Below, piece by piece: positions 1 through 10,046 of a stretch of 64,000 bases of DNA. The translations under genes and the position numbers were made by a program. The DNA is taken from contig NZ_CP014839.1 in NCBI RefSeq assembly GCF_001931675.1, forward strand, positions 2,046,001 through 2,110,000, read 5' to 3'. Position 1 is the first letter of the stretch, and every line of letters begins with the position of its first letter. The notes under the pieces were generated by a model. That model was not told where the DNA came from, did not search any database, and saw only the letters and a program-made list of their open reading frames with translations. The DNA is from Pandoraea thiooxydans. GTDB taxonomy: Bacteria; Pseudomonadota; Gammaproteobacteria; Burkholderiales; Burkholderiaceae.

Positions 1-330
1 ATGCCTGTGCTGTTTGAGTTCGTCGTGCATGCGCGCGACATGCTCGAACGCCTGGCGATCGCCCTGGGCGCTGATCACCGGCTTGTCCGTCTCGAAATCG
101 TACAGATAGTGTTCTTCGAAATGCACCACGTTGTCCGGCAACGCATAGTGCGCGCCGCCGTAATCATCTTTCCGGCTGCCGATGAAGGCGATCGCGAACG
201 TGAATTCCGGAAAGGCGCGGATCATCTGATTGACCCACGCCGAGACACCCCCACGCACATAGGGAAATGTGCCCTCGAGCAACAAGGCGATATCGGCCGA
301 AGCCGCGCGGCGATGGAGATCTGAGTTCAT
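1..330 (-). CDS. pelF: PelF glycosyltransferase, N-terminal part (cut by window edge)
   Basis: Cytosolic GT4-family glycosyltransferase that polymerises the Pel exopolysaccharide from UDP-sugar. Only the first 110 codons are present. The N-terminus (DIALLLEGTFPYVRGGVSAW, about residues 13-32) is the recognisable PelF opening with the glycine-rich sugar-nucleotide loop. The ATG at 330 overlaps the pelE stop in an ATGA arrangement, showing translational coupling. It sits last in the visible pelABCDEF order; pelG would be expected beyond the left edge. The product call is secure, the extent is not. Confidence 0.93.
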   Translation of the reverse strand, partial: MNSDLHRRAASADIALLLEGTFPYVRGGVSAWVNQMIRAFPEFTFAIAFIGSRKDDYGGAHYALPDNVVHFEEHYLYDFETDKPVISAQGDRQAFEHVARMHDELKQHRH

Positions 331-1331
331 TGAGACCAATAGCGCACGATAGGTTGCAGGAAGGGCACGGCCGTCGCTTTGTTGAGTGTGTCGAGCAATG
401 GTGGAATCCGATCGTAGTCGCGCTTGAGAAACGCCACTTCGGCCAGCCACGGCGCCAGCCGATCAGCCGGGAAGCGCAGCGCCTGGGCACGCCGAAAGAA
501 TTCCTCCGCGGGCTCCGGCGCGCCGCGCAGCAATGCGCAGCGCCCGAGCAGGTAACACATCACGGCAGCCTCCTGCCCTTGCGCCAGGGCCTGCTTGGCA
601 AACGATTCGACCTGCTCGAGGGTATAGCGATAGACTTCGCCCTGCACTAGATGCTGGTAAATCAATTCCCAATAGAGCTCGGCCAGGCGGGCACTGGCCA
701 GACCCCGTTCGACCGCGTCGGCTGACCGCTCGAGCTGCGCCCTGGCCACGAAGATCTTTTGCATGATCTCTTTTTCTGTGCCGTCGACAATCCCATAGGC
801 CAGCAAGCGGATCTCTTCAATGGGATCTGACAGCAAGTCGTGCAGCAGCCCGCTGCTGATGCGCGAAGGCAGCGATTGCATGGCAACCAGCGCGGCGACG
901 CGGTCGCCGGCCGGAGCGCGAAGATTCTCCAGGCGGGCGCGCAGCCGGGCACCGGTGCCGTGGGTCACGCGCGACACCAGATAAGTGGCGAATTGCGGCA
1001 CTTCAACGGCCTCGATCGGGATGTCATCGGGCGGCGTAGGGAACAGCAGCGCCACCAGGATCAGGCTGAGAAACAACAGCAAACCGGCGACCGGAAGAAA
1101 CAGGCAGATGACAAAAACGTGCAGAAACGCGCCGCCTCTGGCCCGTCGGTAATGCGGTGGCAGAATGGCGCTCACGAACAGCGCGGTGGCCAGCGCGGCC
1201 AGCGTCTGCCAAAGAAAGAACACCAGCAGAGGGTCGACTCCGCCCGGCGGCTGCCACAGCGAATACACCGCCTTGCCTTGCACGGCCAGCGCCAGCAAGC
1301 CAAACAGCAATGAGCGGAGCGTCTTAGCCAT
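327..1331 (-). CDS. pelE: PelE inner-membrane TPR protein of the Pel machine
   Basis: Inner-membrane scaffold of the Pel synthase complex, thought to bridge PelD and PelF. The 334-residue product starts with several hydrophobic segments in the first 100 residues and continues as an alpha-helical TPR-like domain to the C-terminus. Start ATG lies inside the last codons of pelD (8-nt overlap) and the stop overlaps the pelF start by 4 nt, so the three genes are translationally coupled. Family sequence conservation is low, so the call rests on operon position, length and the membrane-plus-TPR layout. Confidence 0.88.
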   Translation of the reverse strand: MAKTLRSLLFGLLALAVQGKAVYSLWQPPGGVDPLLVFFLWQTLAALATALFVSAILPPHYRRARGGAFLHVFVICLFLPVAGLLLFLSLILVALLFPTPPDDIPIEAVEVPQFATYLVSRVTHGTGARLRARLENLRAPAGDRVAALVAMQSLPSRISSGLLHDLLSDPIEEIRLLAYGIVDGTEKEIMQKIFVARAQLERSADAVERGLASARLAELYWELIYQHLVQGEVYRYTLEQVESFAKQALAQGQEAAVMCYLLGRCALLRGAPEPAEEFFRRAQALRFPADRLAPWLAEVAFLKRDYDRIPPLLDTLNKATAVPFLQPIVRYWSQ

Positions 1332-2718
1332 GATGGCCGCACCGTTGGAGCAAGCGCTGCAACACGTCGCCGGGATCGCTCGAGCTGACCGCCACCGTGT
1401 GCACCGCGACGTGCGATCTTTCGAAATCGGTCGAGAACTGGCTTTTCAGGGTGTTTTCGGTGCGCATCAGGTAGCCGTTGATACCGTTTTCGTCGGTCAG
1501 CGGCATCAGAGTGATCGCCACTTGCCGTTGGTCATCGCGCACTGCCCAGAGCACATCCAGCGCGCGCCGCGTCCGGGTCACCTGATCGAACAGCGAATCG
1601 CCGTCGGTGCCGCGCGCAAACACCAGCGCCACCAGCGCCGAATCGATATTGCTGGCGCGCTTCATATGAGTCAGGCGTGCCAGCTCCAAGGCGAATTCAT
1701 ATGGGCAATCGGGCACACGCTGGGTGATGGCATCGACCATCGCCCGGTGTTCGACGCTATCGGCATAGTATCCCAGCAGTACCAGCAGCAACTGCAGGTT
1801 GTCCTGATTCAGCGACAGGAATGCCATGTGCCGCACCACCAGCACCGCGACCAACTTGCCGGACGCGGAGATCAACGGAGCACACACCAGATAGGCGCTG
1901 CGCCCGGTTTCGTCGAGCTCGCGCAAATGCGACAGTGCGCTCTTTTCGAGGCAATCGCGCAGCAGCGGATCGTCGGAATCGAGTTCGAAGGGCTCGCCCA
2001 CCGATGCGGCAGCCACGTGCTCGACCCGCCCCTTGGTCACCGGAAATATCGACGCATCGCCAATCTGGCAGGTCAGCGCGGCGAATTCCAGCATGCCTTG
2101 AATGTTGGGCAGCGGCATATCGGGCGCGGCACCGCTGTGCGTCGGCGAAAAATCCCGCAGGCGCATGATCGCATCGCGCATCGTCACGGGCCGGGTCAGC
2201 ACGTCGTGCTCGAGCCGGTCGTGCGAGATGCGCAGCAGGTAATGATTGTTGGTGATCGATACCAGCCGGTCGCTCAAATAGCTATTGATGCTGCCCAGCC
2301 GATTGGCGCGATTGCCCCAGATGTCGCAGAAATGGCCCGAGATCACCACCAGCGCCAGGCCGCCCACGAAGAACATCACGGGAAACTCCGCGCCGACGAC
2401 GTGCCCGTACAGCGCGTACCAGGCGACGGTGACACAAATCCCCGCGAGCACCCCGAGCAGCGCGCCGTAGCGCAACGCCATGATCGCCGCGACCAACCAA
2501 AGCCATGGAAAGCCGATATGCAGCAACAGCGGATCCGCCGGGCGCAGCAAATAACAAAAACCGATCACCAGCGCCATCACGCCGATGACTTCCAGGGCGG
2601 CCACGGGACGCGTGAGCGCCGGTGCAAGCAAACGGCCGTAGTAGCCGACGTTCCCGAGTGGATCTGAGGCGCGCGCTTGCGGCGGCGATGTTTGCTTATC
2701 GGTTTGCACGGCGGACAC
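1324..2718 (-). CDS. pelD: PelD, c-di-GMP receptor of Pel synthesis
   Basis: Inner-membrane c-di-GMP effector that activates Pel polymerisation. The 464-residue protein has four hydrophobic segments between about residues 30 and 130, then a GAF region and a degenerate GGDEF region. An R-A-L-D sequence at residues 385-388 fits the RxxD inhibitory-site motif that binds c-di-GMP in characterised PelD. No intact GGDEF signature is visible, as expected for a receptor rather than a cyclase. The start is a GTG one base after the pelC stop. The operon is thus likely switched on post-translationally by c-di-GMP. Confidence 0.93.
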   Translation of the reverse strand: MSAVQTDKQTSPPQARASDPLGNVGYYGRLLAPALTRPVAALEVIGVMALVIGFCYLLRPADPLLLHIGFPWLWLVAAIMALRYGALLGVLAGICVTVAWYALYGHVVGAEFPVMFFVGGLALVVISGHFCDIWGNRANRLGSINSYLSDRLVSITNNHYLLRISHDRLEHDVLTRPVTMRDAIMRLRDFSPTHSGAAPDMPLPNIQGMLEFAALTCQIGDASIFPVTKGRVEHVAAASVGEPFELDSDDPLLRDCLEKSALSHLRELDETGRSAYLVCAPLISASGKLVAVLVVRHMAFLSLNQDNLQLLLVLLGYYADSVEHRAMVDAITQRVPDCPYEFALELARLTHMKRASNIDSALVALVFARGTDGDSLFDQVTRTRRALDVLWAVRDDQRQVAITLMPLTDENGINGYLMRTENTLKSQFSTDFERSHVAVHTVAVSSSDPGDVLQRLLQRCGHHG

Positions 2719-2719
2719 C

Positions 2720-3259
2720 TCAGCGTTGCGCGAGCGGGGCCAGCAACTGGCGGATCAGGGTCTGACCGACGCCGGCCAGACTCGAGCGGCTCCAGCCGCT
2801 GCGGCTGCCGGTGGCGCTCCACACGGTCTTGCCCGTGCTCACGTCGATCACGTCGAAGGTCAAGCCGGCCACCGGCTCGCCGTCCACGCCGACCTTGTAG
2901 CGCCATTCCTGCACCGAACCGGTCAACGCGTAGCGCACGCCTGCCTTGCGTGCCCAGGCCAGCGCCTTGGCACGCGCGGCATTGGGGTGACCATTGAGCA
3001 GCGCATCGGTATCGTTGTCGCCCGGGTATTGCCACAGGTTGGCAAAACCATCCTGCTGCAGCACGCTCTGCGCGATGCTCTCGGCGCGCTTGCCGGCTTC
3101 CGGCGTTTCCGTGTAATTGGCCATCGGCAAGACCGCCCAGTTGTCGGTCTTGCTCAGGCCGGGCGCATGCCCCGCGTCGATCGTCGAGCAGCCCGCCAAC
3201 ACGGCCAGCAGCATGGCGCCGATCAGCCGATAAATATTTCCCGCTCTCAAGCCTTTCAT
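2720..3259 (-). CDS. pelC: PelC outer-membrane-anchored lipoprotein
   Basis: Periplasmic lipoprotein that forms a ring guiding Pel to the PelB export pore. The start at 3259 is chosen because GAGAGGAAG lies just upstream and because it gives a short classic lipoprotein signal (hydrophobic stretch then LAGC). A longer reading frame begins at 3295 but adds a charged N-terminus with no ribosome site. The resulting 179 residues match the usual PelC size of about 170. It sits between pelB and pelD. Confidence 0.92.
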   Translation of the reverse strand: MKGLRAGNIYRLIGAMLLAVLAGCSTIDAGHAPGLSKTDNWAVLPMANYTETPEAGKRAESIAQSVLQQDGFANLWQYPGDNDTDALLNGHPNAARAKALAWARKAGVRYALTGSVQEWRYKVGVDGEPVAGLTFDVIDVSTGKTVWSATGSRSGWSRSSLAGVGQTLIRQLLAPLAQR

Positions 3260-3331
3260 TTTCTTCCTCTCCGGTTTTGATGAAACAGCGGCCACTAGCC
3301 GCGCGATGCCCGCCTCTTCCGTCTCGGCACG

Positions 3332-6300
3332 CTAGTAATACAAACGGTACGCCACGCCGAGTTGCGTCACCGACGCTCCGCCGCCGGTCACTGCCTCATG
3401 CGAGTAATACACGCGCGCATGATCGTTGCCAAAAATCGAACCCGCCAACCCGACATTGACCTGCGGGCCCCATCCCTCGATGCTGTCGTGCACTACGCCG
3501 ACGTCGAGATATGGCACCCAGGCATGCCGATAGGCATTCTCGTAATCCAGGCCGAATCCGCTCATCACGCCGTAGCGCGTCACGCTTTGCGGCATGAATT
3601 GGGTCGCCGTGGGGGTCTCACCCGCCGGCAGCAGGCGCGCGAGCGACGGAATCACGTTGCCGCTGGCCGTGTAGATGCCCCGCTCGCCAGTCAGCCGTAC
3701 ATTCCAGTCGGGATAACCGAGACGCAGGCGGTAACCCAGTTCGGCGGCAAGAATCACGCCCCGCCCCAGGTAGGTGCGGTCCTGCGCGTGAAAGCCGTCA
3801 ACCTCGGCGCTGCCCTGCATGAACCAATGCGCCTGCGAGTCCCACTGCGCGCCCACGCGCAGCATGTCCTTGGTCGAGGCCACCTGCATCTGCGGCGAAA
3901 TATCGGTGAACTGGTTGAGCCCGGCGGTAATGTCCGTGGTGAGCGGGCCGCCCCGGTTGAATTCGCCGTGCACCTTGAAGGTATAAAAGGAATTGACCGC
4001 GTTGCGATGCCCGAGGGTCGCCGACAGGTCGCGCTCGACCGTGTGGTCGCGCAAGGTGGCTTCGATGGAGCGGTCTTGCGCCGGCACCCAGGCCAGCTGG
4101 CTCGTATCGGACGAGTGCTGATTGCGCTGGATCGCCTGGATGATCAAAGCCAGCCGGCCGGTCAGAGCAACGCCGCCCAGCAGGGAGCTCGTGATGCTGT
4201 TGAGCGGGCTGGCGCGCGTGCCGTACACATCGAAGCCAAGCGCCGGGCGGTCGCGCAGCAGTGTCTCGCGCAGCGACTCCTGCAGCGCGTCGTTGTCCGG
4301 CGCGCCCTGCATGGCGTCGAAGGCGACGGTCTCGGCCTCGTCGGTGCGTCCCAGGCGATTGAGCGCATCGATGCGATTGCCCATCGGCACGCCGCCGCGA
4401 CCGTGCGCCAACGCTCGCGTCAGCGCCTCGCGGTCGTTGTCGGCTAGTGCCAGCGCAATCTGCGCATCGGCGGGCCGCAGCAGGCGATCGGTGTACTCCC
4501 TGGCCAGCCAGGCGCGTGCAAGTTCATTGTGCTCGCCGCTGATCGCCCAGGCCTCCACGACGTCCTTGGCGGCCGCGCTGATCAGTTGCCGGCGGGCCTC
4601 GGCCGCTTGCGCGGCCTGGCCGGGTGCCTGGTCCGGCGTCTCGAGATCGGACGGCAGCCCTGCGGCACGCATGCCGAGCAGGGAACGGGCCACCGCGGCA
4701 CTGCCGCTCTCGCGCCGGTCGGCCTTGAGCATGGCGATCAGCAGATCGCGCGAGCGGTCGCCATTGGTAAATGTCTGGCTTAGCGTCGCCTGAGCCATGC
4801 GCGCCTGGGCAATCGCCTCGGGCGTGCCGGGTAGCGCGGCGACGTGAGGCCGGGCTGAGCCGGTGCCGCCGCCATGGGTCGGCGCAACTGCAGCGAGCTT
4901 GCCCGGCAGAGCCCGCCAGGCCGCGCGGCGCAGTCGCCAGGCGATGTCGGCATGGCCGGCCGACTCTTCCGCATCGGCAGTCGCGATCAGCCACAACGGA
5001 TCATCCGGCGCCTGCGACAGCTGGCGGCGCAGATAACTGAGCGCTTGCGCCGGGTTACCCAAACGTACCTCGGCCGCGCCATAGGCACCCCAGTAAGCTG
5101 AATTGCCGTCGGCCAGCGCGCGCCATCGGCGCGTTGCCAGCCGCAGCTCGCCATCGGCGCCAAAGTCGACCAGCGCCCATAAATACGAGACCTTGGTATC
5201 GTCGCTGGCGTCGGGCAGTGACGCGGCGCGCCGCAGATCGGCGAGCGATGCATCCCAGCGCCCGATCTGGCGCTCGTAGTCGGCGCGCGCGGCCAGCAGC
5301 GCACTCGAGTGATCGAACATATCGCGCTGCGCGGGGGTGAGGCTGGCCAGCAAATGCCGGATGCGCGGCCACGCCTGAGCCACGGTGTAGAAGTACAGCG
5401 CCGATTGCAGCGATCTGGCCGAACCGTCCTTGCGGAACGCCATTTCGGCGGTGCGCCCGGCGTCGATCGGATAGCCCTGATAGAAATAGGCCATGCCGCT
5501 CAGGTCGGTCGCCTCGGCCTGCCCGGTGGCCAGCAGACGCTGGTAGGCGAAGTTGGCATCCTCGTCGTGCCGCGTGAGCCGCGCCAGCTCGCTGTAGGTG
5601 CGCCAATACAGTGCGTCCTGCGGACGGCTCGCCGTTTTGCCGCGAACCTGCCGCAGGGCTTCGAGCGCCACGTCATAGTGGCCCTGCTGGTATTCGAGGT
5701 TGGCAATATGCAGCGCGTATTTGGCGTTCGGGCCAAATTCGGTTTGCAGGGTGCGGTACGTGCGCAGCGCCTCGCCGTCGTGCCCCGCCCGTTCGGCGAC
5801 CAGCGCATAGCGCTCGAGCAGCGGCTCTCGCTGCGCACCCACCGCGCGTCGCTTCAGATAATCGAGCGCCTGCTGCGGCTGCCCGAGGCGCTCATAGGCG
5901 TTGATCAACTGGTCTTTCAAGACCAGGTTGGCAGGTTGACGATCCGCTTCGTGAATCAAGGCCGCGACATAGGCGGTGTCGTCATCGAGTTGCGGCGCCA
6001 GCTTCAGGACGTTTTGCCACGCCTCTTCGTTGCCGGAATCGCGTGCAAACGCCAGCCAGGATTTCAGCGCCAGCGCCGGGTGGTTGTTCCATTGCGCGAC
6101 CTGTGCCAGCCGACGGGTCCAGACCAGCGGATCCATGTGGTGGGCGAGCGCCTGCTCGGCAAGCTTCTCGGCGTCGTCGAGCGCGCTGCTCTCGACAAAG
6201 GCCTTGAAGGCGAGATCGTAATCGCTGGGGGTAACGGCATTGGCGTTCGCCCCAGGGGTGTCGGCGATCAATCGAAGTCTGGCGCCGCCGAATCGGGCAT

Positions 6301-7249
6301 TGCGCAGACTGGCCTCGTATCCGTCCAAATAGCGCGGCTGGTGGCGGTCCGCGCGGCGCGAATTCGCTGCCGCGAAGGCCGCGACGTGAGGGCCGGCCGG
6401 CTCGAGACTGGAGAGTTTGCCCAAGGCGCGCGCGTAACGGGTCATCAGATCGGTGCGATGCGCCTGGCGTGCCAGATCGATCAGGAAGCGCAGGGTTTGC
6501 GGATCGTCGGCCAGCTCGCCGATGCGTTGCGCGGCTTCGTCACAGGCTTTGCCCACCTGATCGCCCGAGACCAGCACCTTGAGCGCGGCGAGAAAATAGC
6601 GCCGCTTGTCCTGCAAGCTCTGCGCGGCATCCTGTGCCGCGAAATATGCATTGGCGGCGTCGCCATAGGATTGCTGAGCCAGCGCCTCGGTGGCGAGTTT
6701 TTCGTCCCACTCGGTGCGATTGGCGCTGTCGGCGGCCGCCAGCTCGCGATAAAAATGCAGCATCACGCCGGTGGCGCCCGCGGCATGGGCCTTGGCCGCC
6801 AGCTCCCGCATCACCGGCACGTCCCAGGTCCGCTGCGTGGTGCGCTCGAGCAGCGCAATGTACTCGACCATCAACGGCGGCCGCCGGGGATCGTCGGGAC
6901 CGACCGCGTAGGCTCGCCGTTCGGCCGCCGTGAGCTGGATCAGCAGCGCTCTGGCGCGCGCATCCTCGCCCCCCATCAGGGCCAGCTTTTGCGAGGCCAG
7001 CTCCGCTTTCTCCCATTGCCCCAGCCCCATGTACTGATCGACCAGCAGACTCATGTAGGTCGACGAGTTCGGCTCGATGCGAAGCCACGCCTCGAGGTAG
7101 GCGACTGTCACTTCGCTCGGCGGCGACGCCGCCAGCATGCGGGCCTGCATGCCCCCGCGCGGATAGGCCGCCGCCAGGGCCAGCACGATGCCCACGGCGA
7201 TCAGACCCGAGAGCCATGGCGGACAAAGGCGAGGACGATCGCTATTCAC
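3332..7249 (-). CDS. pelB: PelB outer-membrane export porin with TPR scaffold
   Basis: Exports Pel across the outer membrane. The 1305-residue product has one N-terminal membrane anchor (about residues 14-30), a very long TPR superhelix to about residue 950, and a C-terminal beta-barrel ending in YRLYY, the aromatic terminus typical of barrel proteins. It is somewhat longer than the roughly 1190-residue Pseudomonas protein. Start is a GTG overlapping the pelA stop by 8 nt. Long inter-repeat Ala/Asp-rich stretches explain the many spurious reading frames in this region. Confidence 0.93.
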   Translation of the reverse strand: MNSDRPRLCPPWLSGLIAVGIVLALAAAYPRGGMQARMLAASPPSEVTVAYLEAWLRIEPNSSTYMSLLVDQYMGLGQWEKAELASQKLALMGGEDARARALLIQLTAAERRAYAVGPDDPRRPPLMVEYIALLERTTQRTWDVPVMRELAAKAHAAGATGVMLHFYRELAAADSANRTEWDEKLATEALAQQSYGDAANAYFAAQDAAQSLQDKRRYFLAALKVLVSGDQVGKACDEAAQRIGELADDPQTLRFLIDLARQAHRTDLMTRYARALGKLSSLEPAGPHVAAFAAANSRRADRHQPRYLDGYEASLRNARFGGARLRLIADTPGANANAVTPSDYDLAFKAFVESSALDDAEKLAEQALAHHMDPLVWTRRLAQVAQWNNHPALALKSWLAFARDSGNEEAWQNVLKLAPQLDDDTAYVAALIHEADRQPANLVLKDQLINAYERLGQPQQALDYLKRRAVGAQREPLLERYALVAERAGHDGEALRTYRTLQTEFGPNAKYALHIANLEYQQGHYDVALEALRQVRGKTASRPQDALYWRTYSELARLTRHDEDANFAYQRLLATGQAEATDLSGMAYFYQGYPIDAGRTAEMAFRKDGSARSLQSALYFYTVAQAWPRIRHLLASLTPAQRDMFDHSSALLAARADYERQIGRWDASLADLRRAASLPDASDDTKVSYLWALVDFGADGELRLATRRWRALADGNSAYWGAYGAAEVRLGNPAQALSYLRRQLSQAPDDPLWLIATADAEESAGHADIAWRLRRAAWRALPGKLAAVAPTHGGGTGSARPHVAALPGTPEAIAQARMAQATLSQTFTNGDRSRDLLIAMLKADRRESGSAAVARSLLGMRAAGLPSDLETPDQAPGQAAQAAEARRQLISAAAKDVVEAWAISGEHNELARAWLAREYTDRLLRPADAQIALALADNDREALTRALAHGRGGVPMGNRIDALNRLGRTDEAETVAFDAMQGAPDNDALQESLRETLLRDRPALGFDVYGTRASPLNSITSSLLGGVALTGRLALIIQAIQRNQHSSDTSQLAWVPAQDRSIEATLRDHTVERDLSATLGHRNAVNSFYTFKVHGEFNRGGPLTTDITAGLNQFTDISPQMQVASTKDMLRVGAQWDSQAHWFMQGSAEVDGFHAQDRTYLGRGVILAAELGYRLRLGYPDWNVRLTGERGIYTASGNVIPSLARLLPAGETPTATQFMPQSVTRYGVMSGFGLDYENAYRHAWVPYLDVGVVHDSIEGWGPQVNVGLAGSIFGNDHARVYYSHEAVTGGGASVTQLGVAYRLYY

Positions 7250-10046
7250 AGTTCACCTTGAGCGAATGGTAGGTCACTTGCTGCGCCGCGCGCCCGGCAA
7301 CGTCGACGCGCAGCACGCCGTTCCTGACCGGCGCCGCGACCGCCTTGCCGTCGACTGTCACGCGGCAGCCGTTCGCATCGGCGAAGCTCACGAACGGCTT
7401 GTAGTAGCCGCCAAAATCGAAGCTCATGGCGCGTGCGTCTCGCCGATAGTGGCGCACGAATCCCGCCGCCTCGGCGATATAGGGAATATCGCCGGCGCCG
7501 CGGGGGGCGATCGAGAAACTGGCCTGATCCCCGCCCATATGGATATAGAGCCCGCCGGGTCCAGGCAGGTAGCCGCTCACCCCGGTGGCGGTCTTCAGGT
7601 CGGGCACGCCGTGTCCGAGCGGCCAGCGCAATTCGCGCAGATTGGCACCCGAGCGCACCAGCCAGCGGTTGCCCTCGCGGGCCACGGCGACCCGGCGCCA
7701 GTCGAGTACGCGCTTGATGTACTCGGTGGTATAGATGGGCAGAACCGCCTGCTTGAGGGTGCTCTCGTATACCTGGCGCAACGCGCGCAGCGAGGCGAGC
7801 TTGGTGCCCGAGTAGAAGTGGTAGTAGATGTCGATTGCCTTGAAACGGATCGGCCGGTCGGTCAGCGCATAAGTCTCCAGCACACGCGTGAAGCCGTAAA
7901 ACGGGCCGGTCCAGTCGCCCGTATAGACGTTTTCGTCCATGTCGGCGGCATAGACCTGAAAATCGTCGGGCTGCGGTCCCTTGGATACGCCGTACGGCGC
8001 AATGTCGGTCCAGCTGTTGTTGGTTTTGGTAATGACCGTATCGCCGCCGTTGATATTGAGCACGCCGGCAGCATAAGCACGACGCACCGCGATGGCCGGC
8101 GGCGCGGCATCCCCAGGCCATTGCAGCACGACCACATGTTTGCCGGGCGGCGCCAGGCGTCGATCGATGTAGTCGATCGAGCCCTGGATTTCGCGATTCA
8201 AATTGAATTTGTAGTGCGGGATATCGAGCGAGAACGCGCTGTCCCCGCCCCACTCCTTCTTGACCTTGCCGGTGATGCGCGCGCCGGTCTTCGGGTCGAT
8301 CATCTCCAGATTGAACGGATGCGAGTACGTATGGCTGCCGATTTCGACGTTTGGCAAGGCAAAGATCTCACGCGCGATGGACTCGAGCGTAGGCGATATC
8401 TTCGGGTACAGGCCGGTCGGCCCCACTTCCCCTTCGATCACCGAAAGGGTCATCGGAATCGGGAATTTGGTGAAAATCTGATCGTACAGCGCCTGCCCGC
8501 CATAGGCCGGCCCGGGGAACTCCGTGCGCGAGGCGAAGCCGTCTCCGTCGACATGCACGAACAGCAGCCTGCGGCCATTCTCGGTCGTCACGTCAGGCAC
8601 GGGCATCTCGGGCAGCGCCAAGGCCTGCTCGAAGAAATCGATCGGCTGGATCGCCCAGCGCTCCTGCTGGATACCGCCCAGGGTGGCAATACCGTAAGGG
8701 TCGAGCGTATAGCCACCCCACGGCAGCATGCCAGCCATGTCATAGACATAGCTGCCGGCCTTCAAACGCAGCAGCGGCTTGCCCTGCGCACCGACGCGCA
8801 CGCCCAGTGCGTCGCGAATATCCGGCGGCGGCAGAATCTCGAAGCCCATCATCGGCGCCTTGTCCACGATGTGCGGTGCAACGTCGGGGGGCGCAGCCCC
8901 CGGCACAACCTCGAGTCCGAGCGCGCGGGCGGCTTCCTGGTCGATCGGGAACCCGAACTGACCGAGCACCGCCACCCGCACGCCGGCGCGGATGCGCCCG
9001 AGCAGCCAGCGGCGCCAGGCATCGGGGTTGTCGACTGTCCGATCGATCGCCACCACGATACCGGCATAGCGGTCGCTATCGATGTCGTGCGGCAACGCCT
9101 GATTGGCGTCGGCATACTGAATATCGTAGCCAAGATAATTGAGCGGCATCGCGATGTCTCGCACACCGGCCGTCAGATCGAGCGGCTCGCCCTGCTCCGG
9201 GGTCTGCACCACCAGAATCTTGCGCGGCATGACCTCGATGCGGCCAATGCCGACCGTCGCGAAGCTCGGGTCGGTGACGAACGGCGTGAGCCCATCGTGT
9301 TCGAGCCGGTTCGCGGCGTCGCGCCGGCACGCCCGGTCATCGCGAGCACAGTAGTCGACGGCCACCACGGCCAGCGACGCGCCGCTGCGCCGCAGCGCCC
9401 CGATCCGCTGCAGCGCTTCGGCACGCTCGGCGGCGGGCACGTCGGCAAAGAATCCGCCCAGCAGGTCGTAGCGCCGGTACAGAGAGTCGACCATCACCGC
9501 GCTCAGTTGATCGGCGATGTGCGCGGCCAGTCCCAAGTGATTGCGCAGCATCACCCGCGCCTGAGGGTATTGAGCGTGAATCGCCTGCACCAGCCCGGCC
9601 AGCCAGCCATCGTCGGGCCTATCGTTCTGATCCAGCGGGGCGCCATCGTCGAGCAGGAAGCCGCGGTACCCCCTATTCCAGAGCGGGGTTACTGTCTGCG
9701 AGACATACGCGGCGGGCGTTTGCGCGGAATTATCGGTTTGCGTACGCAGGTCGATCCGCGCCAGCCAAGCGGTATGAGGCGTGCTTTGGGCGTCGGGAGG
9801 CGTCGCGGTGGCGGGATCGATCACCACATCGTCGAACGCCTGCAACTCGTCGACCGGCGGATGAGCGCCGTAGTAAAACGCAATATTGGGATTGGCAATG
9901 GCCAGAGCCGGGGTGCCGGCCGCCATCGCAAGGCTGGTGCCCCCGATAGGTAAAAACCCCATGACCGCGAGCAGCAGACCGGTCAGCAGTCCGTTCAAGC
10001 CTGCGGCCGACGGTCCCCCGCCAAAATGAAGCCTACGTACGATCAC
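7242..10046 (-). CDS. pelA: PelA bifunctional glycoside hydrolase/deacetylase
   Basis: Periplasmic enzyme that partially deacetylates and trims Pel. Upstream part is the GH114-type TIM barrel, downstream part a carbohydrate-esterase-like deacetylase with HVDGDGF and SHTYSHPF, the expected Asp and His-x3-His metal/catalytic motifs. I place the start at a GTG (10046) preceded by CGGGGAAAA; it begins directly with a signal peptide (hydrophobic to AMAAGTPALA). ATGs at 10082 and 10238 are alternatives that add an unlikely leader. The hydrolase motif usually quoted as E-S-L reads V-D-S-L here (codon 9486-9488 is GAC). First gene of the pel operon. Confidence 0.92.
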   Translation of the reverse strand: MIVRRLHFGGGPSAAGLNGLLTGLLLAVMGFLPIGGTSLAMAAGTPALAIANPNIAFYYGAHPPVDELQAFDDVVIDPATATPPDAQSTPHTAWLARIDLRTQTDNSAQTPAAYVSQTVTPLWNRGYRGFLLDDGAPLDQNDRPDDGWLAGLVQAIHAQYPQARVMLRNHLGLAAHIADQLSAVMVDSLYRRYDLLGGFFADVPAAERAEALQRIGALRRSGASLAVVAVDYCARDDRACRRDAANRLEHDGLTPFVTDPSFATVGIGRIEVMPRKILVVQTPEQGEPLDLTAGVRDIAMPLNYLGYDIQYADANQALPHDIDSDRYAGIVVAIDRTVDNPDAWRRWLLGRIRAGVRVAVLGQFGFPIDQEAARALGLEVVPGAAPPDVAPHIVDKAPMMGFEILPPPDIRDALGVRVGAQGKPLLRLKAGSYVYDMAGMLPWGGYTLDPYGIATLGGIQQERWAIQPIDFFEQALALPEMPVPDVTTENGRRLLFVHVDGDGFASRTEFPGPAYGGQALYDQIFTKFPIPMTLSVIEGEVGPTGLYPKISPTLESIAREIFALPNVEIGSHTYSHPFNLEMIDPKTGARITGKVKKEWGGDSAFSLDIPHYKFNLNREIQGSIDYIDRRLAPPGKHVVVLQWPGDAAPPAIAVRRAYAAGVLNINGGDTVITKTNNSWTDIAPYGVSKGPQPDDFQVYAADMDENVYTGDWTGPFYGFTRVLETYALTDRPIRFKAIDIYYHFYSGTKLASLRALRQVYESTLKQAVLPIYTTEYIKRVLDWRRVAVAREGNRWLVRSGANLRELRWPLGHGVPDLKTATGVSGYLPGPGGLYIHMGGDQASFSIAPRGAGDIPYIAEAAGFVRHYRRDARAMSFDFGGYYKPFVSFADANGCRVTVDGKAVAAPVRNGVLRVDVAGRAAQQVTYHSLKVNCE

